64,000 bases of DNA, taken from assembly GCA_019022495.1 (NCBI GenBank), contig JAFEKR010000026.1, positions 124,001-188,000 on the forward strand, read 5' to 3'. Shown piece after piece: positions 46,498-58,856 of the stretch; positions within the stretch are counted from its first letter, which is position 1, and each line of letters opens with the position of its first letter. The DNA is from Epichloe hybrida (lineage: Eukaryota; Ascomycota; Sordariomycetes; Hypocreales; Clavicipitaceae). A program made the translations under genes and the position numbers. The notes under the pieces were generated by a model. It was not told where the DNA came from. It ran no database searches and saw only the letters and a list, made by a program, of their open reading frames with translations.

Positions 46498-49400
46498 TAA
46501 CTATAGAATATAAGAGAGTATAGTAAATACTACCTAACTAATATAGTAATACTAAATCTAGTAATAATGATAATCTAGATAAGCTATAGAGGTAATATAA
46601 GGTTATATAAGCTAAGCTATAAAATACCTATATAAGAAAGGAGGGCTTGATATAGAAGTATAGCTTAAGGAAATAAAAGTAAACCTATAATTAGCTAGAT
46701 TAGGTAGAGAACTTATAAATACCCCTTAGATAAACATATAGAGAATTCCCCTATTCCTAGATTTCCTACCTAACACTAAGTTTATAGCAAATATATACCT
46801 ATAAAGCTTTATTAAGATATAGTATAAGGTACCTGCGTATAAAGGTAATACCTATAAGAATTTATAAGTATACCTAGTAGATTTAAATATGCTATTTAAG
46901 CTAGACTTAAGAACCTTTTAGGATAATAAAATAAAGGTAATATATACTAGTAGCTACTTAGCTAATAATATAAAGCAATAGTAAATGTATTATATAATAG
47001 TAAATAAGTTAGTTAACTACTTAGCTTATACCTAGGATAGATTTGTATCCTAGCTAAACACTAGAGTAATAAATAAAGATATATAGTACTTAGAAGCTAC
47101 TAGGACACTACTAAATCTTAGGTAAAAAAGTAATTAGTCTTTTTAATCTTTCCTAAGACTTTAGATAAAGGTAAAAGTAAAATTACCTAACTAAATCCCT
47201 ATATACTTAAGAATAGTAATTTTTCTAAATAGCTTAAATAATACTATAAGGAAGCATATAGTTAGCTAAGAGTTTCTAATATCTTAGAGTTACTTATAGG
47301 GTTAAAGGAAAAAGGCTAAAGTTATAATAATATTTATATTAAGTAATTATAATAAAAACTATAATAAGAAAGGTAAGAGTAATAAGAGATAATGCTCTAG
47401 CTTCCCTATAAATAACTTATAGTAAAGCTTATAGTAACCTAGCATAGGCTAGAGACTATTTAAGTGCTATAAATATAATAGCCCTAGATATAGTGTAAAT
47501 AAATATAATATAATAAACTACTTAATTTATAAAAGTAATAGGTATATTACTAAGAAGTATAAGAATAGTAGTAATAAAACCTTAGACCTAAATAAGATTC
47601 TAATTAGTTTAGCTTAGGCCTAGAATAATAGTCTTACTATAAAAAAACCTATAGATAAGAGAATAAGAATATAGGTATCCTTATAGTAAGATAACTACTA
47701 GTTAGTAGCGCTAGCGCTGTTTAATATAGGCGCGGAATATTTAATAATTTACCCTAAATTATTATTAAAATAGAATTAGAAGAATATAGAGAAAATAAAG
47801 ATAATACTAGAAAGCGTAAGTAAGGATAAGATCCTACACTAGGGAATCCTATATAGATTAGTTAAGGTAAAAGATAGTATAGGCTATATAAAAGTCTACT
47901 AAGTTAGCTACTATATTACTAATATAGGAGAGGGAATACTCCTAGGGATAGACTAGACTCTAGAGTATAAACCTATAGTAATAGACTAAAAGCAAGGTTT
48001 CTAGAGGTTTCTAATAACCTAGGATTATATTACTTTTACTGCAGGTAAGTAATAACTATATAAGGTAGCAAAGCAGTCTTCTATTATACTATTACTAGTA
48101 TTACTAAAGATTAAGGTAGTTAACCTAGAGGTAATAGAAGAAAATACTAATAAAAATTTATTAATAAGTAATATAGCAAGTAATAACCTAAGTTATAGTG
48201 TAGTTATAGTAATAGTAGTAGAATATACCTATCTATTAAAGAAGAAAAAACTAAGAAGTGTAATAGCGCTCTAGGTAATATTTTATAAAGAATTAGTAGT
48301 GTCTATATAAGAGATAAACAGTAACACACCCCTATAGTAAATTCTAGAAGAGTACGTGAAATTTATAAATATGTTTTTAAAGGAGCTAGCTAGTAAGCTC
48401 CTAGAATTAGGTAGTTATACTTATATAATTAAATTAGAAGAGGGAAAATAACTACCCTAGGGACCTATATATAACCTAGCTAAAAAAGAGCTAGAAGTGC
48501 TTAGGGAGTACCTAGTAAGTGTATAGAAGAAAGGGTAAATTAGAAGATTAATAAGCCTAGTAGAAGCCCTAATTTTATTTATTCTAAAAAAATCAGGGAA
48601 ATTAAGGCTTTATGTGGATTATAAGGGCCTTAATAGGATTACTATTAAAAATAAGGCCTCTTTGCTACTAATCTCTAAAATCCTTAATTAATTAGTAAGT
48701 ATAAGGATTTTTATATTACTAAATCTTTAAGAGGTATACTACTAGCTATATATCCATAAGGGTAATAAGTAAAAGATAGTATTCTATTACTACTATAGGC
48801 ACTTTAAATATCTTATAATGCTATTCGGGTTAGTAAATACGCCAGCCACCAAAATTATTTGGATAATAAGTTGATCATGTATTTACAATATCTGTATTTA
48901 TACTATTTGGAGATAGAAATATATTAATAATACTCTTAAGGGGCTTATAGATAAATTCTATATTATTTACCTTAATAACACCCTAATATATAGTAGTAAC
49001 CCTATAAGACATATAAAGCATATTAAAAGGGTGCTAGAGTGACTTCAGGATGTGGACCTCTATATTAACCTTAAAAAGTGCTAATTTTTAGTTATAAAGG
49101 TAAAGTTCCTAGGTTTTATTATATCTAAGAAAGGCATTAAGATAGAACTATTATAAGTTAAAGCTATTATAACCTAGCTAATACTTAGTAGTGTATTTAA
49201 TATTTAATTATTCCTTAGGTTTATAGGTTTTTACTAATACTTTATAAAATAGTATAGTAGGGTAGTAGTCTTGCTAATAAACTATTTAAAAGGTATTTAA
49301 CTAGTAAAGTTTAAGCTAGAGCCTAGTAAACTTATAGTGTTTAAAGAACTCTAGAAGAAGTTCTAGGAGGCACTAATTTTAGTGTACTTTAACCTACTTT

Positions 49401-51850
49401 ATTTGCTAAGAGTAAAGACAGACGTATCTAGTTATATAATTAGAGCTATACTTATAATATTAGTACTAGGTAGCTAGCACCTAGTAGCGTATTTTTTAAG
49501 GAAGTTAACTAATATTAAACTTTACTACTTAACCCTAGATACTAAGTTATTAGTAATCTAAGAGGCGTTTTAAGCCTAGAGATATTACCTTATATATTTA
49601 ACTTATTAGATTATAGTTATAATAAACTATCTAAATCATAAGTACCTAGCTATAAAGCTAAAGCTAACTAGTAAGTAAGTAATAGCATTAGATAAGCTTT
49701 ATTTGTTTAATTTTAGGATTAAATATTATGTAAGTAAGTTAAACCCTGCTAATGCCTTATTAAGAAAAGCAGATTATATTAGCAAGGAGCGTAGGGCAGA
49801 GGCTATGTCCTTATAGCTACCTAACTTCTTAGCTAAGTTTTTAAATACTAAGTAGTAAGGGCACTATATATATAATAGTGTAGTTATAGGCCTTAAGGTT
49901 ATATTACTTAGCGTAGTTAATAGTTTATTATAAGAGCGCTATAAAGGCTATTTAAGCCTCTAGGGTTTTAAGAAGATATAACTTTATTATATTATTAAGG
50001 AACCTAATAGTCCTATAAAGCCTATAAGTAGTACACTAACTAGGTCCGCTTATTATAAGTAGTAAGGTTATACCTTATCTATATTTTCTAATATTTCTAT
50101 AAGTCTAGTAAGCCTATAGGTTAGGAGTCTAGCTAGGTTAGTAGTTAGTAAGTAGCATAGGCGCCCCCTTAAAACACTACTTAGCTATAATTTATCTATA
50201 AGTCTAAAAGTATACTATAAGCTAGCTACTTATAGTAGTATTATAGCAAGAATACAAGTAATCTAGCAAACCTCTTCTAAGTTCGCATATAATACTTATC
50301 CTATATATATAGAATTAGAGACTTTAATTCAAGTTATATTATTTTAAGCATAGCAAGGTAATAACTTTACTATAGGTTAGAGGAAGTTACTTAAGAGTAG
50401 TAACCTAGAAACATTATAGATATAGTCTATTAGGCCCTCTAAGCTATTAATATTTAAGAATAGAGTTTTTATTCTAGTTAGTATAAGAAAGGAAGTTATA
50501 TTACTTACCTATAATAACCTAGCAGTAAGCTACTAGGGAGTTAGCAAGACCCTCTATTAGATCGTAAGTTAGTATTACTAGCTAATAATAAAGAAAGACA
50601 TTAAGTTATATATACAAACTTACGTAAGCTACTAGACTTCAAAGCTAAGGCACTATAAACCTTATAGCAAGCTAGCTATGCTACTAGTGCCTAATTAGCC
50701 TTTTTAAGAATTATTAATAGACTTTATTATAGGGCTACTACCTATAAAAGACATAAACTAGACTTATAATGTAATCTTAGTTATTATAGATTATTTTATA
50801 AAATATAGTATTTATATCCCTATTTTAACATACATAACTAGCAATAGGTTAGCTACTATATTCTTAGAATATGTTTTTAGGGATTATAGCGCTCTAGAGG
50901 GTATTATTATAGACTATGGTTTAACCTTTACTAGCGGGTTTTAGATAACCTTTTGCTATCTTATTATAACTAAGTAGTAACTAAGTACTATATTTTACTT
51001 ATAAATAGATAGTTAGATAGAATGTTTAAACTAAGTTTTAGAGCATTATTTAAAAGCCTTTACTTGCTTTAACTAAACTAATTAGGCTAATAACCTTTTA
51101 ATAGTATAGTTTACATATAATATAAGCGCTTATTTAACTTATAGCTACACCCTAGCTAAGGCGCTATAAGGCTATAACCCTAGGGGACTATAGTAAGTAA
51201 TTACAAATATTCTTATAGTGAATAACTAGGTAAAAACTTATACTATTACGCTAAAAGATAAATATATAGTAATTAAGTAGCTCCTAAGTAACTTATAGGC
51301 CTAGTATATAAAATACTATAATAAGAAGCAGACCCTAATAAAGTTTAGTATAAGTAACTATATTTTATTATTTATAAAGAATATTAACTTATAGTAACCT
51401 AGTAGGAAGCTAAGTGTAAAGTACTTAGGCCCTTATAAAATTAAAAAGGTAATTAGTACCTATAGACTTATATACTAATTAAAGCTACTACCTAGAATAT
51501 ATTTATATAATGTTTTTAATATTACTAACCTTAAACTATTTATAAGGGACCTATCTAGCGTAGAAGATATGTCCTTACTATAAGATAATATTATAGATAA
51601 TAAGTAGGAGTTTAAAGTTAAAAGAATTATATTATATTATTATAATAGGAGATATTAGAAATACCTAGTTAAATAGAAGGGCTATAATACTTTAGAGAAT
51701 TCTTAGGTAAAGAAAAGAGATTTTATTATAATAGATATTATTAAGGATTACAAGTAGTAACTAAGTAGCTAGTTCGCGAATATAGAGGTGTATTTAATAG
51801 ATTTTAGATAAGTAGTAGTAATATATAAAAAAAATCTAGATAATTTCTTA
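46498..51850 (+). pseudogene. Gypsy-1 gag-pol polyprotein relic with chromodomain (copy C)
   Basis: Gag lies at about 46500-47650, with a zinc-knuckle relic KCYKYNSPRYSVN at 47463-47500. The protease relic is near 47715 (LFNIGAE). Reverse transcriptase covers about 48600-49150: LRLYVDYKGLNRITIKNKA at 48604, RHFEYLIMLFGL-like near 48800, and YLNN (for YLDD) near 48970. RNase H is at about 49390-49560 and the integrase zinc and core regions at about 50600-51300 (TFTSGF near 50930). The chromodomain is at about 51640-51710 (KYLVK-x-KGYNTLENS). The polyprotein would assemble particles, make cDNA and insert it, with the chromodomain guiding it to H3K9-methylated chromatin. TAG/TAA stops disable every domain. 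A 65-bp foreign insert interrupts reverse transcriptase at 48851. Confidence 0.87.
48851..48915. other. 65-bp filler-like insert in Gypsy-1 copy C reverse transcriptase
   Basis: Copy B reads GCTAGCTACTTTTTAGGAATATATTAA at the matching place (23706-23732). Copy C has GCCAGCCACC, then about 65 bp of unrelated sequence (starting AAAATTATTTGGATAATAAG), then AAATATATTAA, having lost about 6 bases. The insert keeps CpA dinucleotides and has few TAG/TAA triplets, unlike its surroundings. No terminal repeats or target duplication are obvious. It may be filler DNA from break repair; the source is unknown. Confidence 0.75.
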
Positions 51851-51859
51851 GATAACTTA

Positions 51860-52555
51860 ACTCGCAGCTACTTCACACTAATCACTCTATTAACACATTA
51901 CCTACTAGGCCCTTAGTAGTCTTACTAGTAATAATAAGGGCAGAGGATTTATCCTTATTATTAGAAGAATCCCTCTCTATATACATATATATATAAAGCT
52001 TGCTAGGGAGGTTTAGTAGCCTAACATAAGTAGGAAGCATAGACACGTTAGTAGTAAGCTACTAGTAAGTTAGTAAAGCTATAAGCTAGAGTGTAAGAAG
52101 TATATATAAATAAAAGATTTTATATAATAAAATATAAACTATTAGAAATATTAATCTAGACTTCTAGATTAGTAGTATTATTAAGTAGTAATATAGTAAC
52201 TTATTTATTAGCGTTAGCCTTATATATAACTTCTACTATAAGCTATGCTTACCTTGCCTACCTACGCTTATTAGTATTTTTAGTGGTTAGGAGTGTATTA
52301 TAAAGTTTATATTTTATATATATTAGATACTAGTAGTATATTAGTAGTAACTAAGTTATAGAAATAAGAGATATATATATTATTAAGAAAGTATAGATTA
52401 TTATTAGGATTATTATTAGGATTACTATAAGCATTAATATACTTAAAGAGCGTATAGTATAACTAGGTAAACTAAGTAATACACTAGTAGTATATTAGTA
52501 TATATATTAGTAATAAGAAAAGAAGAATAAACCCTAGCATAGTCCTTATTATTAT
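51860..52555 (+). other. Gypsy-1 post-pol 3' region (copy C), left of Copia-A2
   Basis: Collinear with 1590-2250 and 26690-26886/39736-40210. No recognised gene. It ends in ATTAT, the target duplication of Copia-A2, and resumes at 59685. Confidence 0.7.
52551..52555. repeat. Target-site duplication ATTAT (left) of Copia-A2
   Basis: ATTAT at 52551-52555 is repeated at 59685-59689. Uninterrupted Gypsy-1 copy B carries the site once, near 40200-40210. Confidence 0.94.
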
Positions 52556-53383
52556 TGTTAAAAATAAGACCTATTTTTAGCCCTTTTCTAGTTAAAGAAC
52601 CTTCTTATTACTAGCTTGCTTTGCAAGTCTGACAGCTGCACTGCAGCTGTCAACGGTCGCGAGGGCAGCTATCAATAGCTACGTCGCAGCTGTCAACAGC
52701 TGCGACCGACCGTGTGGATGACTAATTAGTCAATTACGTTGTGGCTGCAAGTGTGGCCACAACCATGCCACTAGTAATTAGGTAAGCTAGGGTGACGTAA
52801 GCTAGGGTGACGTAAGCAGGTTACCCTACATATAACTTACCCTATAGCTATTTTTGACAACGATTTTCTCTTTATCTAGAGGTTGTATAAAAGTTTCACA
52901 TATAGCAAATTAAAGCTTGAAGATAGGGCTTTCTCTTTATGTAAGGTTATTTTTTGGACTAAAAGTTAGTGCATACGGGTTGCTAGCTAGTATGGTGGTG
53001 AGTTGATTTTTTGATTTTTGCATACAAATGAATTTTGCGGAAAATCAAAAGTGGCCCGTAAGACCCCGTTGGCGGCCCGGATCCACCAATACAGTCGGTA
53101 GGTCTATAAGAGGAAGAAGATCTTTTTAACTAGCTAGATAGCTAGTCCTCTTAACTAACGGCCGCATTGCCCGTACAATGTATCTAAAATCAATTCTATT
53201 GCTCTATAAGATATTATAAAAGTGATCTAAATTGAATTCTATTAGTTAATAACTGCCACAACCTTCCGTTGCGTTGCGTTAATTAATTCAACGTTGCGGC
53301 TCTATTAGTCCCTGACTGTAGAGCTTGCACTTGTACAGCTGTTGCCAGCTGGCAGCTAGTAACTAGCTCCCTACATTTCAATA
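52556..53383 (+). repeat. Copia-A2 5' LTR, 828 bp
   Basis: Starts TGTTAAAAATAAGACC and ends CATTTCAATA. It contains perfect palindromes around CAGCTG (for example GACAGCTGCACTGCAGCTGTC-like near 52630-52650, and GCAGCTGTCAACAGCTGC near 52685-52702). Confidence 0.96.
52793..52815 (+). promoter_or_regulatory. Paired TGACGTAA (CRE/ATF-like) sites in the Copia-A2 5' LTR
   Basis: TGACGTAA at 52793-52800 and 52808-52815, period 15 bp, within repeated AGCTAGGGTGACGTA units. This is a typical bZIP (ATF/CREB) recognition sequence in the upstream half of the LTR, where U3 promoter elements sit. A role in stress-induced transcription is inferred. Confidence 0.5.
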
Positions 53384-53402
53384 GGTTATGAGCCCGGCTC
53401 TA
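53384..53402 (+). other. Copia-A2 primer binding site, half-tRNA-iMet type
   Basis: GGTTATGAGCCCGGCTC directly after the LTR, identical to Copia-A1. It is complementary to the anticodon arm (GGGCTCATAACC) of initiator tRNA-Met. Confidence 0.8.
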
Positions 53403-53439
53403 TCACTATAGATTCCTTTTAGGTCACTTTGTGTATGAT

Positions 53440-53681
53440 TATAGAAGACTTCCCTTCTATAAAAAAGGAAGGACCTGCGAGAAAAAAGTTTTTTTCCCTT
53501 CTATAAAAAGGAATCAATTGTGGCTACAGAAGACTTCCCTTCTATAAAAAAGGAAGGATCCGCGAGATAGAAGCTTTTTCCCTTCTATAAAAAGGAATAA
53601 ATTTCAAATACAGAAAACTTCCCTTCTATAAAAAAGGAAGGACCCGCGAGATAGAAGCTTTTCCCTTCTATAAAAAGGAAA
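53440..53681 (+). repeat. Three tandem about 84-bp leader repeats with hairpins, Copia-A2
   Basis: The same three hairpin-bearing units as in Copia-A1, ending at the gag ATG. Differences between the two copies are single substitutions, so the triplication predates both insertions. Confidence 0.9.
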
Positions 53682-56600
53682 ATGGATACTAAAGGAAAGG
53701 GAAAGGGACCTGTTATCCCTGACCCTAGTGCGCAAGAGGTTCTAAATAACCAGCTAAAAGAGCAGGCTATTAAGCAACAAGCAACTATAGACCAGTTATT
53801 AGAGAAGCTAGAAAGCCTATCTATAACTGTAAATAGTCGTATAGAGGGTGTGGAATCTGATAAGCCCGCTAGTCAGCAGCAAGATCAGCAGCCTGTTCAA
53901 GAAAATCAAGCTGAATCTAGCTCTGTACAAGCAACCTTTAATAATTCAATTATTAAGGAATTTAATAAAAGGGTTTATAGTTTTCCAGAGACTGCTAGGC
54001 TTAAAGGAGCCGAAAATTTCGAACAATAGAAACAAGCCCTAACTATCCAATTTAGAGCTTTAGGCATGCCTAATTTTCTAGATAATCCGGAGAGTTCTAG
54101 GGCACTAGGGGATCCAGATTAAGCTATTATCCTTATGTTACTAAGGGATAGTTGTACAGAAGGACCCCAAGCCGCTATAACTTGGCAAAAATCACCTAAA
54201 GAAGCCTATAATTTACTTGTAAGGTAATATTCACATAGCGTTGAAATCCAGAGGGGGTCCCTATATTCAGAATTTCATAACCTGAATTTTCAAGAGTTTA
54301 AGGGGACTCTAGAGTCCTTTAATGCAGTCTTTAATAATCTACTAGCTAGATTATCGATTTCAGGGGTCCTGATTGCTCCGATAGATCAGGTTAATCAATA
54401 TCTTCAATCCCTAAAATCAACCTTCCCTCAGTGGGCTAAGAGGCAACGATTCAGCATGCGTACGAATAGGGCTATAGGGGCTCCCCTAGATGCCCTAAAT
54501 CTTCAATTCTTGATGGCAGACCTTCTAGCAGAACAGAGGGATAAATCATCTACGGTATCCAAAGCCCTGAATTATAGGGCTAAAAACCTTAAAAAGGGTG
54601 CTAAAGAAAAAGAAAAGGCCCCTAAGGATCAGAAGAAGAAAGGAGGCTCTGAAGAAAATAAGGGCTCTTCTAATTCTAATTCTTCTTCTAATAAGAAGAA
54701 GAAGAAGAAGCAAAAAGGTCAAAAATCAGATAAAAAGGATAATAAAGAGACCTCTGGAGAGGGATCTTTTATGCTAGGAAATTACAACCTTTCTAACGGT
54801 GCTCTTAAACCGTACAAGAAGCCTAGCCTTCATAAGACTAGTTATAAGAGCTCTAGTGATAGTAGCTCTGATTCTAGCTCTAGTGAATCGGATGATGAAA
54901 ATCAAGAAATTAAAACCTTAAATGGTTTTAATTATTACAGCAAAGACATGAAAAAGGCCCTATTATATGATACAGGTTCGACTGTACATATTATTAATTC
55001 TAGGGAGGTCTTTAGGGATTATACCCCCTATAAAAAGGGGGAATCCGACCCTATTATAACTGGTGGTGGCCCTATTTACGCTAAGGGTCACGGTAGTGCT
55101 GTTTTTGAGGTCTTATATCAAAAGAATCCTAATAAATATAGGACCTTAGTGCTTAAAGATGCGCTACATTTTCCTCAGCTTGATGTTAATATAGTTAGTG
55201 GACTTACGCACTATATATCTGGTGGTTGCCTTATAAAAAACCTACTTTATCTTAAAGATAGGTCTTGTATTGCAACCTTAGATATAGAAAAACATGGTTT
55301 TTTCTTTCACGTTAAAAACCAATCTACGCCAAAGTTATCTAAAGGGCCCTGTAATAACTCTCATTACATCCGACCTTTTACCTACGCCACTTTTAAGGGT
55401 CATAGTTACCCTATAGAGGTTCAAATTCCCTCTAAAAAGCCGGATTGGGCTTCTGATTTAGACGAAATTGACGAAAATGATGATGATATTGAAGAAATCG
55501 TACGGGATGATTTAGGGGAATTAGTCCCTTCTTCTTCGCCTATAGCCCCAGGTTGGGTCCCTTATAAATCTAAGGAAATAGATTTAGGGGTGTTAGAGGG
55601 CCCTAGTGGAGGAAAAGGGTCCCTAATACCTCTCCAAGAGGCCTGTGGTTCTCAAGGGGCCCAGCAGGGGACTAGTGAAGAGGGCCCTAGTCTAGATCCT
55701 AATTCAGACCCTAAGGATCTTCAATATCAACGGTTGTTAGAACTAGCTGGCCTATGGCATGTACGATTAGGGCACCTAGGTCTTCCTTTGCTAAAGAAAA
55801 CTAGCCTTATAACTAAAGGAATCCCTGATTTTTCTAAAATTAAGGATAAGGATTTTAGATGTATTGCTTGTGATCAATCTAAGGCAGTTAGAAGACCCAG
55901 GAAATTAGCTATCCCTGACCCCCCAAGAGCTCTAGATTGAATAGAGGGGGATACGCTAAAAATCAGTCCTACGCCGTACAATAAACAGTCAATTTGCTTA
56001 TTTTTAGTTGATCGAAAGACTAGATATAAGTGGGTTATCTTATTACCTAATAAGGAAGGCCTAACTGTTTATAAGGCTATCAAAGGCTTCTTCAGAGGGC
56101 TTAAAAATCAACTAGGTCAATATCCTAGGCACCTTCACTTCGATGGGGGCCAGGAAATCGATTCTAGTTGTTAAGCTTGGTTAAATTCTAAAGGGATTAA
56201 ATTTACGACTTCTAGTCCCTATATCTATGAGCAAAATGGATTAGCAAAACGTTCAATTCGTACTATTCTAGATCGATTAAGGGCTACTATCCAGTGGGCA
56301 AAATTACCGTTATTTTTATAGTGTTTTGTATTACCTGCAGTTATTAACCTAGTTAATATAACTGCTAATACCACTAAGGATGAAAGCCCTGAACAGCTGC
56401 TATCTAGGGAGCTAAATCAGCCTTATACAACTGATATTAGCAGTATTAGAGCTATAGGATCTCACTGTGAGATTCTAATCCCCCTGGAAAAACGACCTAA
56501 AGCCCAGAAGTTAGCAGCTAGGACTATCCCTAGAAGGCTTTTAGCTACACTAGGTTCCAACACCTACCTAGTGTACATCCCCTCTAAAAGGCTAGTTACA

Positions 56601-58646
56601 AAGACTAGCTTTATTAAGATTATAGAACCTATAGGCCCTGTTTCTAAAGGCTTACCTAGGATTTCTATAGGGGATAACCCTTTAGAGGGGGAAAATGATC
56701 TAGAAAATGAAAATCAACAATATCTAGACCAAGGTTCAAAGGATTATCCTATAGACAACATAGGTATCCCTGTAGGTCAAGAAAAACCACCTATAAGCCC
56801 TAAAGAACCCCCTAAAGGCTTAATTCCAGCGGATCCCATGCAGGCGCAGCCTACAACTCAACCAGGAAATCAGATTTCGACTTCGGACCTCGATTTTGAC
56901 AAAATTATTGATTTCGACCCTAATATCGACCCTATGGATGTTGATATTAGTTCCCCTTCTTCTCTAGATTTCATAAAAGAAATCTGCTTTAAGGTATAGG
57001 AGAAGCTAAAGGAAAAGAATCCTATTAGCCCTGAGCCTAAGACCTGGAAGCAGGCTATATCTAGCCCTGAAAGGGATAAATGGATAGAAGCTACATATAA
57101 GGAATACAAACAGCTTCTAAAGGCTAGTACTTTTAAATTTATAGGGAAAGATCAAATCCCTAAGGGCCGAAAAGTACTAAAGAATAGGCTTGTTTATAAG
57201 CTTAAAAAGGATAAAGAAAATAATCCTTTAAAATATAAGGCTCGACTCGTTGCTAAGGGATTTATGCAAATCAAAGGCCTAGATTACCTAGAGACCTTCG
57301 CTGCCACAAGCATTCCCCCTAGCTGGAGGATTTTATTAGCCCTAGCGGCTTGGAATAACTGGGAAATCGAACAAATCGATTTTATAGGAGCTTTTCTTAA
57401 TAGTAAGCTACAATAACAGATTTATATGGTTATTCCAGAAGGGTTTATTAAATTCCTTGAGGCAAATCCTAAACTAGCTAAATTAGCTAGAAGTTTTGGC
57501 TGGAAACCTTCTAAAGATCAAGTAATTTTATTACAGAAGTCTTTATACGGCCTAAAACAAAGCTCAAGGGAATGGCAACAAGCGCTAATATTAGTGCTTA
57601 AATCCTTAGGATTTAACCCTTTAATATCTGACCTAGCTATCTTCTTTAATCCTTCAACCAAAACCTTCGTCATTACGTACGTTAATGACTGTCTTCTAAT
57701 TGGACTGGATTTATCTTATATCCAAAGGCTTAAAAAGGAACTTCATAAAGTCTATCCAATAGAAGATAGGGGGCCTGCTGAATTCTTCTTAGGGGTTCAA
57801 ATCGTACGAGATAGGCCTAATAGAATACTGAAAATTCATCAATCTCAGTATATATTAGAAGCCTTAAAACGATTTAATATGCTAGATAGTAAGCCTATTA
57901 GCATACCTCTTCAGCCAGGCGTTTTAGCTACGCAGATAACTAAGCTTTTAATAGCTAGCGAAATCAAGCTTTATCAGTGCATTATAGGGACTATAATGTA
58001 CTTAATGTTACTTATAAGGCCTGATACAGCTTTTACGCTACAGTGGTTATCTACTACACTAGCTAGCCCTTATATAGAACACCTAAAAGCAGCTAAAAAT
58101 CTGCTAAGGTATCTATTAGGGACTAGATTCCTTGCTATTATCTATAGGGGAGACCCTAAAGGGTTAGTTAGCAAAAGCCTAATCGGTTATTGCGATAGTG
58201 ATTTTGCAGGGGATAAAAAGACCTCAAAATTAACCTATGCTTATCTATTCAAGCTAGCTAGCGGACCTATTAGCTGGAAATCAAAGAAAGCTAGTACAAT
58301 AGCTCTATTAACACTAGAAGCTGAAGCTGATGCTATCTGCGAGACCTTCCGGGAGCTTCAGTGGCTTCAGGGCTTATTTAAGGAGCTAAAAACCCCTATT
58401 TCTCCCCCTATCCAGATATATTGCGATAATTAAGGCGCTATAACTACTGCTTATAACCCTGCTTTACATAGTCGTACAAAGTATACATTACTAAAGTTTA
58501 ACTATATTAGGCAACAGGTTTTAGAGGGTTTAGCTAAGATTGAATATCTAGATACGAAGTCAATGCTTGCAGATGGTCTTACGAAACCTCTTTCTAGACC
58601 TCTTTATCAGGCTTTTATTAAGCTTTTAGGGCTTAATAATTATTAA
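53682..58646 (+). pseudogene. Copia-A2 gag-pol polyprotein (1654 codons, nine RIP stops)
   Basis: One continuous frame from ATG 53682 to TAA 58644-58646. Internal stops are at 54027, 54120, 54225, 55938, 56172, 56319, 56997, 57414 and 58431, all explained by C to T or G to A in CAA, CAG, CGA or TGG. Domains: Gag, Lys-rich basic tract without a CCHC knuckle, protease with intact DTGS near 54965, GAG-pre-integrase finger WHVRLGH...CIACDQSK (55755-55885), integrase, reverse transcriptase, RNase H. The integrase catalytic Glu of the LAER motif is Lys here (codon AAA at 56247-56249), though A1 keeps it. Reverse transcriptase has YVND at 57678-57689. The longest open run is 54228-55937. It is three codons longer than A1 through a 9-bp difference near 56697-56715. 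Confidence 0.94.
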
Positions 58647-58856
58647 ACTAACAACTAATTCCCTTCAACAGGGAACTAAAAACAACGTTAAAAGGGAGCT
58701 ATATTTAACAATAGCTAGGAATTCAAAAAGGGGGCTTTTTTTCATATTTTCCTGTTTTTCCCTTTTATCTGTTATTATCAAAAGTTGTTGATTTTTCCCT
58801 ATAGTCTTTTTGTACACTTCTAATTGCTTTTAAATGTAATTCTTTTGTAAAGGGGG
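58647..58856 (+). other. Copia-A2 3' untranslated segment and polypurine tract
   Basis: About 210 bp without a gene, ending in the purine run AAAGGGGG (about 58849-58856) directly before the 3' LTR. Confidence 0.8.

Noticed and set aside
56870..57109. 79-codon minus-strand frame
   Set aside because: Antisense shadow of the Copia-A2 polyprotein.
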